Source of the DNA: Mortierella alpina
Taxonomy: Eukaryota > Mortierellomycota > Mortierellomycetes > Mortierellales > Mortierellaceae
Length of the DNA: 64,000 nt
Direction of reading: 5' to 3'
Assembly (NCBI GenBank): GCA_029449245.1
Contig: JANATF010000002.1
Coordinates: 2,356,001 to 2,420,000, forward strand
Shown here: piece by piece, positions 33,601-44,181 of the stretch
How the letters are laid out: each line of letters opens with the position of its first letter
Numbering within the stretch: the stretch's first letter is position 1
Program-made: the position numbers and the translations under genes
The notes under the pieces: model-generated
Told to the model about the DNA's origin: nothing
Seen by the model: the letters and a program-made list of their open reading frames with translations, nothing else
Database searches by the model: none

Positions 33601-35468
33601 CCGAGAGATGAGTGTAAACTCGAACGGCTGCTCCTCAATCTCACACTGCTCGATCTCAACGTAGCCCTGCATGATCGGGAGGATGTATCCATGAGCCTAG
33701 AGGAGAGTCATACATAGGTGAGTAACAGATAATGATAAGCTGGCAGCACGGCAAAACTGATTTTGCCAGCAAGGGATAGGGTACCTCTATATCCAAAAAC
33801 TCCTTCAGCAAATATTCATTCCACCAAAAGCGCTTATCGACCTGCTCCCAAAGTGGCGCCCCTTCCTGCGACTCATCTCTGGCAATATCAAACCTCTTCT
33901 GCATCGATGACAAGAGATTGAACTCGGTCGAGAAGTAAAATCCTGTGCCAAAGATGGATGAAATCTCACGAATGACACGCCGGTCCAACGCTCTGTTCTT
34001 TTCCATTTCCTCCTCCCGTGCCTCCTCGTCATCCATGTCATTCTCGTCCTTTTCATCCTTTTTTTCGTCCTTTTCGTCCTTTTGGTCATTTCTCTCGCCA
34101 TCTGTTCTGATAGCATCGACTTCAGTAGGGCGTGTGTGCTGGTTCTGGGTATTAGCCGCTTCGAGCGCCTGTCGCGTTGTTACGGCGATAGCATCATCGT
34201 TCGTTACGGAGCTCGTTTCACTTCCCGAGACTGATCGCTGAGATGTCGCAACATCCAAACTCGCTCTAGGAGACTTTATGTCCAGCATACTGTCCTTCAA
34301 TTTCGTAAAGAAGCCGGGTTGTGTCGAGCGGGGTGAAGGAGACAACATTGGTGAAGCAGACGGGGGAGCGTTGACTTTTGAAGAGCTGGTGGGGCTGCTG
34401 CTGCTGCTGCTACCCTTTGAGCCAGTGTTCAGTCGTGGAATATCGAACGATATCTTTTTGCTTGCTGGGGTAGGTGTATCGTTTGTGGTTGCAATGCCGG
34501 ATGCAACTTTGCCCGACTCCAATGGTAGACTTGGGTTGAGGGCCGATTTCTGCACTCCTTTGTCCTGCTTTGCTCCCAAGAACGAAAATCTTATCTTTGG
34601 CGACTTTGAGATTTCTGCTGGAAGATGTTCGCCCTCTTGAGTCTCCTCTAGAGCAGGTGTCTGTAGATTACTCGATTGTTCTGACGGCAAGTCTTCTTGG
34701 AGTACAGGTCCAAGAAGTGGGTCGATCCACTGCGCCATCTTGTCCAGCACCTGGCAGGCAGCCTGGGACTCCATCGGTAACACTGCAATCTTGTTGATCG
34801 CGTAGACAGCCTTGTCCTCAATGTCGCCCAAGGCTTTGATGGACGTGATGACGATGAAGTGTGGACCTATGGGTGTCATGAGAACAAGCATTGTCAGACA
34901 TCATTTTCCATATTACTATCAGACGAAAGGTAGTTCTTGATGAGCTTCAACGTACCAGTGTGCAGGTCTAGCAACCCTACGCAGCCATAGATAATGTAGT
35001 CTCGGGCAGCCTCCGACCTGACGTATGATCCTGGAGTCGGAAAAAAAGAGGTCAGCTATACCAATCTAACGTATAGTAACTAACTGATTATCATATGTGT
35101 AACTTACTTGGAGAAAGAAAGGACACACGGCCAGCCTGCCCAGCTACAAGGCCTGCAAAGGCGGTGCTTCCTGCAGGCTGAGCCTTGTGGTCTATTCCTG
35201 CCTCGGCTTCGGTCTCCTTGAAAAGAATTCGGACCAGGTCCGTGGGACGATCGGGCTGCTGAGAGGAGCTACGCTCGCTTGTCTGATCGCGGTAGGGCTG
35301 GAGCATAAAGCAGTCGGGCTCTATAGTCAGCTGGATGCGTGCATAGGGCTGAGCAGGCAGGCGAGGCTTCAGGGCAGCTGCAGGGGCGCTGGTCTGTGTG
35401 CTTGAAGCTGCCTTTGCTGTGGTTGCTCGTGGCTCCTTGTTCGCAACATGGCGCGTGCCTTTGGTCAT
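30647..35468 (-). CDS. SAC2/INPP5F-type phosphoinositide phosphatase
   Basis: Sac-domain phosphoinositide phosphatase; the INPP5F branch removes the 4-phosphate from PI4P on endocytic membranes. Six exons (35468-35108, 35030-34956, 34866-33785, 33696-33499, 33379-33108, 33011-30647) give 1450 residues. The Sac domain is split by a disordered insert (about residues 210-430, with a charged KDEKDEKKDEKDEND run). The catalytic CX5R motif is in RTNCMDCLDRTN (C729, R735), followed by WANNGDAISREYAGTSALKG and DFTRTGKRNLQGMINDATNS, diagnostic of the family. An hSac2-like region with WVKIREAAIETSAEI and EVLEFWRLALEKMTGIDKG comes next, then a long Ser/Arg/Glu-rich tail. The start is uncertain: the frame is open further up (to about 35570) without an ATG, so an upstream exon is possible; I chose the first in-frame ATG. 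Confidence 0.88.
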
Positions 35469-35555
35469 TCCAGTCAGCGATGGAGCAAGGGGTGATGGCG
35501 AAGGGGAATGGGTCGAGGTGCGTGGGTGCAGAGGAAGAACTGCTCCGTTTGACAC

Positions 35556-36058
35556 GTCCTGTGGGTGCGTGTCTGTTGCAGGATGTCAAGTAGAGAGAGA
35601 TGGAGCGCAAGGGAGATGAAGCGCAGTGGCAACGCAGGACAATGACGATGACCACCGACAAGGAAAAGGAGCGGATTGGGGCCAAGAGAGAAGGAAAGGG
35701 ATGCAGGCGAACAGGCGGACGGGACGAGGAAAGGAAGGAATGAGGAATGGAAGAAAAGGGCCCTTCGCCCAGGCTAGTGCTGGAGGCTGGCTGCGACCGA
35801 CACACTGCCGCATCATTTGGTGTCTCTGTGCCCCCTGTATCGCATACAGGAAACTCTAATGCCTGCGAAAAGGGGCCAGCGAGTGCACCCACATGTTCCT
35901 GCGCATGGCCAATACAGAGGACAAAACAGCTGCTGCACTGCACATGTACTACTGTACAACAGGTCAGTATCCAAGACGAACACAACCGCGTTCCTGCTGG
36001 TCACGTTGGGCTGCATGCACGGTGCCTGAAAGCAAACGATATCTGTATTGGTGCCCGC
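35556..36058. other. Intergenic, 5' of SAC2 gene
   Basis: About 500 bases between the 5' part of the SAC2 gene and the stop of the SIKE-like gene. It may hold an upstream non-coding or start-bearing exon of the SAC2 gene. No gene seen. Confidence 0.45.
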
Positions 36059-37717
36059 TCATGCCTTTTGTTTCCTGTTGGGCTTCTTGGGCTTCTGTGA
36101 TGTAGAAGTGTTGCCGGCAGCGGTGCTTTTGGCCGCTGACCCGGGGTTGCTGTTGTTGGTAATGCTATTTCTTTTCGATCCCGGACTGCCAACGCCCGCC
36201 CCTGTCCCTGCACCCTTGCCATCCACTGTTCCGTTGGTTTTGCTGCTTTTACTGCTCTGGCTGTTGTTTGCACTGGTACTGCAGTTCGTGTTGACGTCGG
36301 TGCCGTTGTTGGCTTTGGTGCTACTGCTGTTCGTGTTGACGGTGTTCTGATTATGGTTTATACTGCTCTTGATGGGAGTTAACGCCGTCTCCGTTGGCTT
36401 TTTGGCATTCGCTTTTGCTTTACGTGCTCTGTCCACAACGGCTGTCACTTCTGCCTCGGCGCCGACCTTCTCCGCGAACTTCTCGGCTTGATTTAGCTGT
36501 GAGCTTGAGACAGACTCCAGTTTGTCAACGACGTTGGGTACAGGCTCTGGGCTGCTGGCAAGCGCAGCCTCCTCGCGCGCTACCACACCCGGAGCATGCT
36601 CGAATCCATGCTGAGGCTCCTGATCGCTGCCACTGGATGCCATGTATGATCCCGTGCTGGGGAACGAGACCCGGTTCCCGGAATGTTGTGTTGCCATAAT
36701 GTTTGCGTGATCTGCTGCCACTCCCAACATTTCTCGAAGGCCCTGATTTTCCCTCTCGAGCGTCTCTATGACCGACTCTGTATTGTAACATCCATCAGTG
36801 ATTGCCTTGCGAGCAATGGCGCCAACCTCTACAAGACGCGCTTGAAGGATCGCGTTTTCATCCTGCAGTCGATGCGTGAGCTCCTATTTAGCATCATGTT
36901 GGGCAAACTTGACTCTGTTAGCAACACATTGCCCACCACCAACGTAAACACCTCTCTTCTTCTGAGGGGTTGTTTTTCTAGATGTTTTGCTTACCCCTTC
37001 CTGCTCTGCCATTCTGTACGCTTCGTGCATTGCTTCTTTCCTACTTTGAGCCATGGCGAACTATAGAGATGCGAATGTTGATAGCGAGGCATCAGCTTGA
37101 CGCGCAAACTCCTTACAATGAGATGGAGATGACTGGATAAAAAGAAGGGCTCTTACGTTTTGAAGACGAAATTTGGACATGATGTATTCCATCCATCGTT
37201 CGTATTCCCGAAGCTGCTCCTGCAACTGCGAGTTTTCTTCCAAGAGCCGCTCGTTTGCTATCCTGAGGGTGTAATCCGCGTGTTCTAAACCGACGTTTCA
37301 TATGATATCAAAATATAAAAGCCCTCAGTTAGGAGCTAAAGAAAAAAAGAAGCTATTACCACGGGTATTTTTCGTGATGAATACCTTGACTTCTGGTCTG
37401 TGTTGTGTCCGAGGCAAACGTGACAGATCCCTGGACCGTTGTCTTGGCCTATGATGATATCAAAAGGGTAGAGGTGTAGAGGTGAGTCCTTTGTGAGTTT
37501 ATAGTTCCATTGTGTGAGCCAGGACCTCCAAAAAGGCGCGCAAAGAGTAGCAGTCAAGGCGGCAGTGGGGTGACAGAAGGAAGGCAAGTCCACGCACCTG
37601 AAGGTCTGCCAGCTGCTGCTTGAGTTCTAGAGTGGCGTTCCTGTTGAAGACGAGCTGGGCAGTCAGCTCGTTGGTTAGCTTCCACAACTTTTGCATCACG
37701 GCGTCGTCGACGGTCAT
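36059..37717 (-). CDS. SIKE/FGFR1OP2 family coiled-coil protein (SCI1-like, STRIPAK)
   Basis: Coiled-coil subunit related to animal SIKE1/FGFR1OP2, which join SLMAP and striatin in the STRIPAK phosphatase-kinase complex; in filamentous ascomycetes the related SCI1 is needed for fusion and development. Five exons (37717-37598, 37448-37385, 37284-37157, 37060-36995, 36883-36059) give 400 residues. The coiled coil starts DDAVMQKLWKLTNELTAQLV. The family core is ENSQLQEQLREYERWMEYIM then SKFRLQNF, matching SIKE-type ENKELRTSLEEHQSALELIMSKYR as I recall it. A second helix pair has LTHRLQDENAILQARLVEVG and ETLERENQGLREMLGVA. The last 190 residues are an Asn/Ser/Thr/Lys-rich disordered tail ending in a basic KPKKPNRKQK, not found in animal members. 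Confidence 0.82.
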
Positions 37718-38631
37718 GGCGACTAGAAGACCGAAAAGGACGAGGAATGTGACTGCAAGCGAGAATGTGGGCAAGAGGGACGGGGCAGAGGACGACAGGA
37801 TCGGGAGGAAGGGCGATGCAGAGGATGCTTCGGCAGCGGGACGGGTGAGCTGGGCGGCAAGAAGGAAGCAGAAGCAGAGCAGGTGGATGTGGCTCGAGAA
37901 GGACGCAGCGGGAGAGTGGAGCGAGACAGGCAAGACAGGCGAGACAGGCGAGAGGATGAGGGGATGTGAGGTCATGAATAAGGGTAGAAGAGACAGCGCA
38001 AACACGCGGACGGGTCGTTGTTTGCTGGCGACGGGAATGGCGCGCAATGCAGCAGAGGCAGACAGGATGACAGGATGGGGCAGAGGTGATGTTGATGATG
38101 TAGATGAGGAACAATGGCAGAGGATCAGAAGAAAAGGAGCAAATGGGAAAGAAAAAGGGCACAGTAGCCAGGCAGGTGCAGCAGGGTGATGGTATTGTAG
38201 TGACAGCGAGAGGAGTGAGCGCATTTTTCATTTTCGGTCCTCCATCGATCCCAAAGTGTCCAGTGGCCCACCAGCCCCTGAACGCCTTGGCCCTTCATGT
38301 CCATGTCGACACCTCTTGCTCTTGGTACCAAAGCTCCCGCTCGCTCGTGTCGCTCGTCCTTTTTTGTCTTTCTGTCTGTCTTTCCTCTCTTTCCCTGTCT
38401 GACTTGCAAACTGCTCGACCACAGCTCTCTACACGCACTTGACCAGCTCATCCGGTGTTCATTCTCCCCAGCGCGAGCAAAAATGTGTCGTCGAGGGTCC
38501 GTCAGTTTATTGAACAATACGAATGTTTTCTTTTTTCCTGAACCAGACCAGACCAGCCGATTAACAAGAGTTTGCCTGCTTCTCTGTGCCTTCCTAGCTG
38601 GGGTCTGTGCAGTCGAGATGGAAGGCCTGAT
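37718..38631. other. Intergenic, 5' of SIKE-like gene and 3' of OST5
   Basis: 914 bases. A GACAGGCGA-like unit repeats imperfectly three to four times (about 37923-37951). Long minus frames here are Pro/Ser/Leu/His-rich by composition and unlike known proteins. Probable promoter and 5' UTR of the SIKE-like gene. Confidence 0.5.
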
Positions 38632-39181
38632 TCACAGGTAGAGGCCAACAGAGAGGAACAGGAACACAACGCCACATCCGAGCAGGATCGCGCTTGGGAT
38701 CGAGCTCGCAATATCATGAACGAGAACAGGCTTCTCTGCACTGAAGAATAGAAGGTTGAGAATTTCGCATTAGCGTACGGGCGTTTTGGCTTGCGGGTTC
38801 AGGAGAAAAGGGCGCGCGAACTGATAACCATCGCAACTGACAGGTAGGTAGGCGACCGAAAAATAAACGCGAGACTGCCACTTACATGCCAAACTTTGCT
38901 GCAAAGAAAAGACCCAGTGACAATGTCAGCGTGGCAAGGAGAGGATGTGAAGAGGTTGGCAGGGGAGGGCTGAATGGCGTCCCTGTTGACCAGGCAGCGT
39001 ACTAATAAACGGAAGCCGTGGCAGAGATGGTTAGAACTCGCGAGTTGACACGACACGCCGTTGGACTCTCATTGCCGTGTGCAAATGAGAGGAACACGCG
39101 CGCGAGACTGATGAGCCGATGAGACTAGTTGGAAGGAGCAAGGTAGGGCCCTACCAGTTCGGATGGGGATGCAGAGCTCAT
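38632..39181 (-). CDS. OST5: Oligosaccharyltransferase subunit OST5/TMEM258
   Basis: Small two-helix subunit of the ER oligosaccharyltransferase, which transfers the lipid-linked glycan to Asn residues. Three exons (39181-39155, 39001-38886, 38740-38632) give 83 residues, close to human TMEM258 (79). The first exon has only nine codons (MSSASPSEL). Helix 1 lies in SHPLLATLTLSLGLFFAAKF; helix 2 in IPSAILLGCGVVFLFLSVGL, ending YL. The spacing and the G-x-G-V-x-F-L-x-L-x-V-G-x-Y end match TMEM258. Exon phases are consistent (0, 2). The gene is easy to miss because no single frame is longer than 40 codons. It is divergent from the MARCH5-like E3, 388 bases away. Confidence 0.82.
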
Positions 39182-39569
39182 GCTGGGCTATGTGGTAGAG
39201 CGGGATGCAAGTGGAGGACAGGGGCGACGAGGAGAACGAGGTGCTTCTGACGGAATGTGCAGATGTCAAGATGATGGATAGATGCACTTCGACGTGGGAT
39301 GAACGCCTATTACGGGGTGCCAGGTTTCATTTGCGCGGACAGCGACCATTCAGAAGCATGCGCTCGCCTTCTTGCTCGTCAGCCCACGCCCAACATCACT
39401 TGCCGTCCGGCTGTCCATCACCATCCCACCCACCGGAACACACACAGGAACACACACTCGCTTACAGACGCACACACACTCACCTTGTCACTCTTGCTGC
39501 CATACCAAGACAAACTGCTAGTCCCACTCCTTTGCACGACTTGTACTTACACCTGATTACAGAATCGCC
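39182..39569. promoter_or_regulatory. Divergent spacer, OST5 / MARCH5-like E3
   Basis: 388 bases between two ATGs, with a CA-rich stretch (about 39436-39482). No TATA box recognised. Confidence 0.45.
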
Positions 39570-41239
39570 ATGGAACCAGCACCTGCCCCTTCCTCGACCC
39601 AGGCAGCAATGGGACTAGCCAACATGTCGTCCTCATCTCAGAGTAGCAGCAGCATGTACGATAAAACAACCTCGAGTGACTCGAGCAACTCTAGCGCAGG
39701 AACAAGCGCGTCAGCATTCTTGAAGGAATTGGAAACCATCTCGGCTCGCTCGAGGACACAGCCGCAATCTCAGAGCTCGAGCTCTGTTGCAGCGCCATCA
39801 GCTTACCAAGAGCCAAATCGCTGCTATATCTGCTTTGGCACTGACGAGGATAGCGAGGGGCGGTGGGTCAAGCCATGTCAGTGCACCTTGGTCTCGCACG
39901 AGGACTGTCTCCTCGACTGGATTGACAAGAACCGGCAACAGTTCGCAAAGAAGCAGGTCAGTTCTACAGCGATGCAACGATACACTTTTCGGTGCCCGTT
40001 CAACCCCAACGTTCAGCCCCTTCAGTGAAAACGGATTTCTGATAAACATCTGGCCATCTGCTTTGACACCAATTCTGCTGGGCAATGGCTCTGTCTAGGT
40101 CCGTTGCTCGGTATGCAACACAATCTATCGGCTAGCAGAACCAAACTCCATGCTACTCAATGTCTATTCGACCTTTGACTCCTTGATTCACGCTGGCATC
40201 CCTTACCTGACAGTCTTGGGGCTGACCTGTTCTGTCCTCATCACAAGTACCACCTATGGGTAAGACAATGTCACGATTTCTCCTTTTCGCGACCAGGGTC
40301 AGTGCGCATGAATTTAACATCCCTGATATTCCTGGCAACATAGAGCTTACGCTGTCTTGACTGTCTGCGGCACAGAGGAAGGCGAAAAGCTTCTGGGGAG
40401 TCCAAGCCCATGGAGCTGGCGTGTTTGGGTAAGGACGTTATGTTCTGGCTGCCGTGGATGTGCCGTTAGTCCCCAAAGACGCGACTGACACAATCGTTTT
40501 CATATACTCCTCCTTCTATAGACAGGACTTCCACTCATTCCAGTGATTCTTATTTTCTCGAGGACAAAGTTAATCGACTCGTTCATGCCGCTAGTCCCAT
40601 TACTCATCGTCGGTAACGAGCAGCTCCAGGTCAGCTTCCCTCCCAGCCCAGCATTGACCTTGTCCGTCATGCCTTGGGTCAGAATGGCATATAACAGTCT
40701 ATGGACAGGAATGGTCTCTCGCCTGGAACATCGCTGGCGCCAGCAGCAGATTGCAGGGTCTGGTGTGGCAAGACTCGGCATGAATGCAAGCATAGATAAT
40801 ACGGACGCAGATTCGACAGCGGCAGCGGCAGCGGCAAGAGGCAATGGCGATGATAATGAGACAGGGAACGATGACGAGATTTCATTCTTTGACAGGAAGG
40901 ATTTAGGCAGGACGACTGTCGGGGCTCTTCTGATGCCGGCCATATCTTCGATCTGCGGAAGGTAAATACAGCTCTTCTGTGTTTTAAAAGGCTACACGAT
41001 TCGAATCTTATGGATGCTCAAAAAGCTGACAACAATACGACTCTGACTGTAGCTTCCTGGGGCACTTTTCGTTTGTACGGACGCGCATCCCGGATAACTT
41101 TCATCGCAACATCTTGGGCGGGTGTCTCTTTGTGGTCGTCAAGGACTTGGCCAGTCTCTTTGGCACGTATCAGGAGATGAAGCGAAAGCGTGTGCGGCGG
41201 ATCCGCGAGTATTCCGAGTTCAAGGACGAGCGGCAATGA
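39570..41239 (+). CDS. MARCH5-like RING-CH membrane E3 ubiquitin ligase
   Basis: Membrane-embedded E3 of the RING-CH class; the animal relative MARCH5/MITOL acts on the mitochondrial outer membrane. Five exons (39570-39956, 40099-40259, 40344-40428, 40522-40961, 41053-41239) give 419 residues. After about 85 Ser-rich residues the C4HC3 finger runs CYICFGTDEDSEGRWVKPCQ ... HEDCLLDWIDKN ... VRCSVCNTIYRL. Four hydrophobic segments follow: HAGIPYLTVLGLTCSVLI, YGAYAVLTVCG, TGLPLIPVILIF and FMPLVPLLIVG, then a final RNILGGCLFVVVKDLASLFG. An acidic/Ala-rich insert lies near residues 270-310. The order matches MARCH5 (finger first, then helices, ILGG motif near the end). Mitochondrial place is by analogy. 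Confidence 0.85.
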
Positions 41240-41374
41240 TCAAGCATATCGCCATTAAATGGGACTGCTCTTTGCTTTTTTTTTTTTTGATGTGGTCAAC
41301 ACAAATTGTCTGCTGTCTGCTGTCTTCTGTTTTTTTGCTGCCTACCCCATTCCCCATTCCACACCCACCTGCCC

Positions 41375-44057
41375 ATGATCACTCCCGCCTTCACAGTCTC
41401 GCAGGACAGCGACTCGGTGACAATTGTCATCAAGGCGCCGCACATCAAGGTTCGATTGACACACCATTCACCCTCTTGCCTGCTCATTGCCGTGAGTCTG
41501 AGCTTAAGCCCTGTTTGTTCGTCTTCGCCCACTTAGACCCAGAGCGTGGACTTTGAAGTTGACGGCGCCGTCTTCAAATTCAACCTGAAGCCGTACTTTC
41601 TCAGGTTTGTGGGAGTAATCCTTTCTCTCTCTCGCCACTCCACCAGATCACTTCCTCCCTTTGATATTTACATGGATACATTTTTCGATCTTTTGTCGCA
41701 ATAGATTAACGTTTCCAGGAAATGTGGTGGACGACGAGCGCGCCAAGGCGACCTACAACGTTGCAGAGGGAGACTTGACGGTGGTTCTTCCCAAGGAAAC
41801 ACCTGGAGAGGATTTTCCCGATCTGGATATGCTGACAAAGCTACTGGTTCGCAAAGCCGATCTGGGTGAGAAGCAGATCAAGCGGCCGTTGATTGAGGTT
41901 ATTAGCAGCGGAGAGACCTTGGAGGGGACCGAAAAGGCCGAGAGGGACGAACATTTTGACTGGGAAATGCCACAGGAGATCAGACAAGAGGTAAAGAGAG
42001 AAAGATACATGGCTAAACTTTTCAAGAGATGCCTCCTTGATCTGTCTCTGGACTAAACAGTTCTTCATGACCTGCTAGGTGTTCTCGGAAGTGCGCTACG
42101 GATTCAACAATCGCTATTCTGGGTTCTTTTCTCATGTTCAGGAAACGGCCAACGATGTCCTGGATGTGTATGACCCGGAGCATGCCACTTTGGAGGTCAG
42201 ACGGGAGGACAGAATCAAGCGAGAGAATGACAAGTTTGATGACGAGTACTACATGTAAGGGTGTATTGCTGATCGTAAGAAGACGAGTGAAGCAGGACAA
42301 CAAGGCGACATATGATATTGACATGAAACTCACTATGCTGCGTAGGAGCGACTTTATGAACGAGGAGGAAATCCAGCACATTCTGAAGTACAAGACACAA
42401 TGGTGGAATGAAGTGCGCGAAATTCAGAAGGGAGAAAAAGGTACGCAAATGATCTACCCAAACCATGCATTGTGACGGGACAGGGGAATAGAGGGTGGAT
42501 TGGTGAACGATCCAACTGACTCAATGGCTTTCATCATTTGCAACATAGCATCCAACAAAAAGAGCAAACCTGCCGCATCGGCTGCGGTCGAATCGACGGC
42601 AACCACGACCCAGGAATCGACATTGTCGTCTCCAGCATCAATGACTACTACCTCTTTCAAGTCGACACTCCTCTCCTCCAGTCAGAATCAGCCTTCAACA
42701 CCATCCATTTTGAACATTATCAAGGATGAATCTGAAGAGTCTTCATCTTTAGGCCAGGAGGATCCATTCGGACTGCGAGAGATCTCAACCAAGACCATAT
42801 CGAGCACTATCACGGAGTCTAGTAAGACAAGTGGAAGCAGCAGTCTGATCCTGGAAACAGAGCCGACATCCACTATCGATTCCATCACTCCTATGATTGA
42901 ACCATTGATCGATGAGAGTGGACCAGTCAAACATTTGGGAGCGCATTCAATTCAAATTGTGGACCCTTCAAGACCGTCCTTGAACAGTGAGCTGGTGGAT
43001 GACATGGCGGACATGTCTCTTTCAGCAGGAGATTCGGCCCCAGGCATCAAACCATTTTCCACGAAGGAACAGGAACTGATGCGAGACCTGCCACGGAGGG
43101 AATGTACGTACTCGTCAGCAAAGTAGCGAAGATTAATTCCAGCGCTCAAGTCCCAATACTTATTGTGGTCATTTCCTCCCCTGCTCCATTCAATTTGGCA
43201 ATTTAGATATCCTCGAGAACACAAAGTCGACCTACCTGAGTCTGATCGACATTCTCTTCGCGTACAGCTATGATATCCGGGTGTCGGAGGGTGACACGAC
43301 CGTCGAGACTGCGTGGACAATTTGCAAATTGTCGCCGTCGATGGCGGCACTTGATCAGTTTACGACGTTGAAGGAGACTATTCTCGCATGTTACCGGAGG
43401 GCGCTCGCATACCCGCTCACGCGGAACTGGAACCTGGTGAACAAGGTCCTTCAGGATGTCTATGTGATCTTCAAGTTGGGGCGGAGAGGTATCCTGAGGG
43501 CTCTGTTGGCGATCAAGGATGTGCTTGACCACGACGACGTGTATTACATTTACAGCAAGATGTTTATCGAGGACTACTGTGTTTGGATCCAGAGCGCGAG
43601 GTAAAAAACAAGGCTTTGTGTTCTCGGTAGCATTTTTGTTTTTTTCTTTCCTTACGTTCTCTGCTGGCTGATTGCTAACTACCATCTGGGCTTGGATTCT
43701 TTTTATTTTTACGACCTTCGTAGTGAGAGGGTGATCAGGACGTTGGCGCATGAACTCCACCATTTCGAACTCGAAAAATCCGAGCTGGGATGGCACCTTC
43801 AGGAACTGGAGAACTTGGCCAAGGAATTACCAGAGGAAGAGGAGGAAGATGAAGAAGAATCCGACTCGGACGACGACGACGACTCGGATGATTCGGACGA
43901 TACCTCGAGCGACGATGACTCCTCCTCAGAGGAGGATGACGAGAAGGCCGAAGAAGGCGAAGACAGAGAAGTGTCAAAATCAGATGCTGTTGCAGCGGAT
44001 GAGGATCAAAGTATCTTTATGCATGACGGCCCACGGCCCAAGATCATTGAGCTCTAA
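41375..44057 (+). CDS. SHQ1: SHQ1, H/ACA snoRNP assembly chaperone
   Basis: Chaperone that holds dyskerin/Cbf5 before it joins H/ACA ribonucleoproteins. Eight exons (41375-41449, 41537-41604, 41705-41990, 42079-42254, 42346-42440, 42549-43103, 43207-43600, 43724-44057) give 660 residues. The N-terminal CS/p23-like domain starts MITPAFTVSQDSDSVTIVIK and contains FNLKPYFLRLTFPGNVVDDE and LDMLTKLLVRKADL, as in yeast Shq1. A long Ser/Thr-rich linker follows, then the helical SHQ1 domain: FSEVRYGFNNRYSGFF, YLSLIDILFAYSYDIRVSEG, AWTICKLSPSMAALDQF, ALAYPLTRNWNLV. The tail is strongly acidic (Asp/Glu/Ser runs). The start lies only 135 bases after the stop of the E3 gene. Confidence 0.93.
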
Positions 44058-44181
44058 CTATGTATTGTATTCCTTACTATTTATAAAGTGGGTATTATAT
44101 CGGCATTCATCGAAATTACAGAAACGAAATAACGGAACCAGCCAACGCAGCAAAAAAAACACAGCCTTTTCATTTTTTTTT

